Of a stretch of 64,000 nt of DNA, positions 63,164 to 64,000 are shown in pieces. The DNA is from Gleimia europaea ACS-120-V-Col10b (GTDB lineage: Bacteria; Actinomycetota; Actinomycetes; Actinomycetales; Actinomycetaceae), in contig NZ_KE150266.1 in NCBI RefSeq assembly GCF_000411155.1, forward strand, positions 744,001-808,000, in the 5' to 3' direction. The notes below the pieces were generated by a model. The model had not been told where the DNA came from and ran no database searches. It was given only the letters and a program-made list of their open reading frames with translations. How positions within the stretch are numbered: position 1 is the first letter of the stretch; each line of letters begins with the position of its first letter. Both the position numbers and the translations under genes were made by a program.

Positions 63164-63868
63164 TCAAGAAATAAAGCCGAATGCGATAGCGACCGGCGGC
63201 AGCATGAACATCACGAACACGATTGCAGCAACAATGCCACCAATCACAACGGTGACGTGCTGGGTGTTGCGGCGTAGCCAGCCCATGGACTGCAGAGCCG
63301 ACCAGATGCCGTGACCGATGTGCATTGCAACGGTTCCTACAAAGACGGCGTACAGGACAACGAGAGCCGGGTTAGAGAAGGCTCCGATCATCCTCATGTA
63401 CGGGGACGTCTCGCTTGCGTCGAAGCCAGCGGGAATCGTTGCCGTAGTGAAGTGGAGAATGTGGAACGCGATCATGAACAGCAAGATCACTGCGGATACG
63501 CGCATGGTGCGCGCAGCGTAAGAGTCTGCAACGTTCTTCTTCACCGAGTAGCGGTCGGCGCGTGCCTTATTAGAAACACGCCAGGTGTGGAACGCTGCCA
63601 GGATGTGCACGAGCGCGAACAGAATCATTGCCGTGCGGAATATAACGATAAGTCCACCTTCAGGCAGTAGCGGATAGAAGGCGTCACCCTTCAGCCAGTG
63701 AGCGTATTCATCGTACGCCTCCTGGCCGAGGAACATCTTCAAGTTTCCGTACGCGTGGACGATAACGAACATGACGAAGAAGAGGCCGGAGATTGCCATC
63801 AGTTGCTTAACGAACACGTTCGTGTTCCAGGCACGGCGCTTCCTCGTTTCGAGATTTTTATTGGCCAT
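63164..63868 (-). CDS. sdhC: Succinate dehydrogenase cytochrome b558 membrane subunit
   Basis: 234 residues with five hydrophobic helices and several conserved His residues positioned for two haems ([40 protein letters not shown]). It anchors SdhAB and passes electrons to quinone. ATG at 63868; no ribosome binding site is seen, and a -10 TATGTA lies just upstream, so the leader is short. sdhA follows by 10 bases. Confidence 0.92.
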   Translation of the reverse strand: MANKNLETRKRRAWNTNVFVKQLMAISGLFFVMFVIVHAYGNLKMFLGQEAYDEYAHWLKGDAFYPLLPEGGLIVIFRTAMILFALVHILAAFHTWRVSNKARADRYSVKKNVADSYAARTMRVSAVILLFMIAFHILHFTTATIPAGFDASETSPYMRMIGAFSNPALVVLYAVFVGTVAMHIGHGIWSALQSMGWLRRNTQHVTVVIGGIVAAIVFVMFMLPPVAIAFGFIS

Positions 63869-63947
63869 GTATTCAAGGGTACATACGTGACGCACAACTC
63901 ATGTCATATACGATCGTAACGACGGTGCAGACCCCTCGCACAAATTC

Positions 63948-64000
63948 CTACTTTTTGGCGATCTGCCGCGAATTGTCGAGCTTTGCCGGGGCGGCGAGGG
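63948..64000 (-). CDS. Possible C-terminal end of an upstream gene (partial)
   Basis: From the right edge a minus-strand frame reads about 17 codons (LAAPAKLDNSRQIAKK) to a TAG at 63948-63950, with no internal stop. It looks like a natural charged C-terminus, but the stretch is too short to be sure. If real, the gene continues outside the window. Confidence 0.3.
   Translation of the reverse strand, partial: LAAPAKLDNSRQIAKK

Overview
This window looks like the chromosome of a high-GC Gram-positive (Actinomycetota), most likely a member of the Actinomycetaceae. The markers are a WhiB-type iron-sulfur regulator, an RpfB-type resuscitation factor beside rsmA-ispE-uup, a GuaB3 paralogue next to guaB, a CTC-type L25, DUF3159, many GTG/TTG starts and several apparently leaderless promoters. 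No rRNA operon, CRISPR array or replication origin was seen. One tRNA (Gln, TTG anticodon) is present.

Layout. Positions 1-3150 hold the edge of a lipoprotein gene, rplY, prs and a glmU that encodes only the uridylyltransferase half. Positions 3836-15564 form a carbohydrate locus: a ribose-type ABC importer, two Gfo/Idh/MocA oxidoreductases alternating with two xylose-isomerase-like TIM barrels, then an epoxide-hydrolase-like protein and a glycosidase-like protein. A divergent ROK repressor has a probable operator lying exactly on the operon promoter. An IS1249-like transposase remnant and tRNA-Gln follow. Positions 16347-20130 carry TetR and MarR regulators and an ABC exporter. Positions 20137-29124 are a conserved minus-strand block (ABC-F, ispE, rsmA, rpf, tatD, yfhO).

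Positions 29277-34347 are a small island inserted at the 3' end of guaA. It is bounded by 14-bp copies of the guaA tail, with a third partial copy inside. It carries decayed unknown genes on one side and an AbiEi/AbiEii type IV toxin-antitoxin pair on the other. No integrase is visible.

Positions 34335-44398 hold guaA, an unknown gene, glucokinase, pta-ackA and nadE. The rest is central metabolism and housekeeping: fumC, guaB3, an exonuclease, guaB, an AGE-family isomerase with a MerR-like regulator, a WhiB3-like gene, groES with a CIRCE element, a THUMP-like methyltransferase, a glutamate-cysteine-ligase-like enzyme, an XRE/DUF2975 pair, tsaD, a HAD phosphatase and sdhCAB.

The most striking pattern is enzymatic. 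GuaA and NadE both keep an intact ATP-pyrophosphatase (SGGxDS) synthetase domain. Both have lost the catalytic cysteine, and a second triad residue, of their fused glutaminase domains. GlmU has separately lost its whole acetyltransferase domain. Read together, this suggests a host-associated or ammonia-rich lifestyle that uses free ammonia for GMP and NAD synthesis and perhaps scavenges N-acetylated amino sugars. That lifestyle reading is inference; the residue losses are read directly from the sequence.
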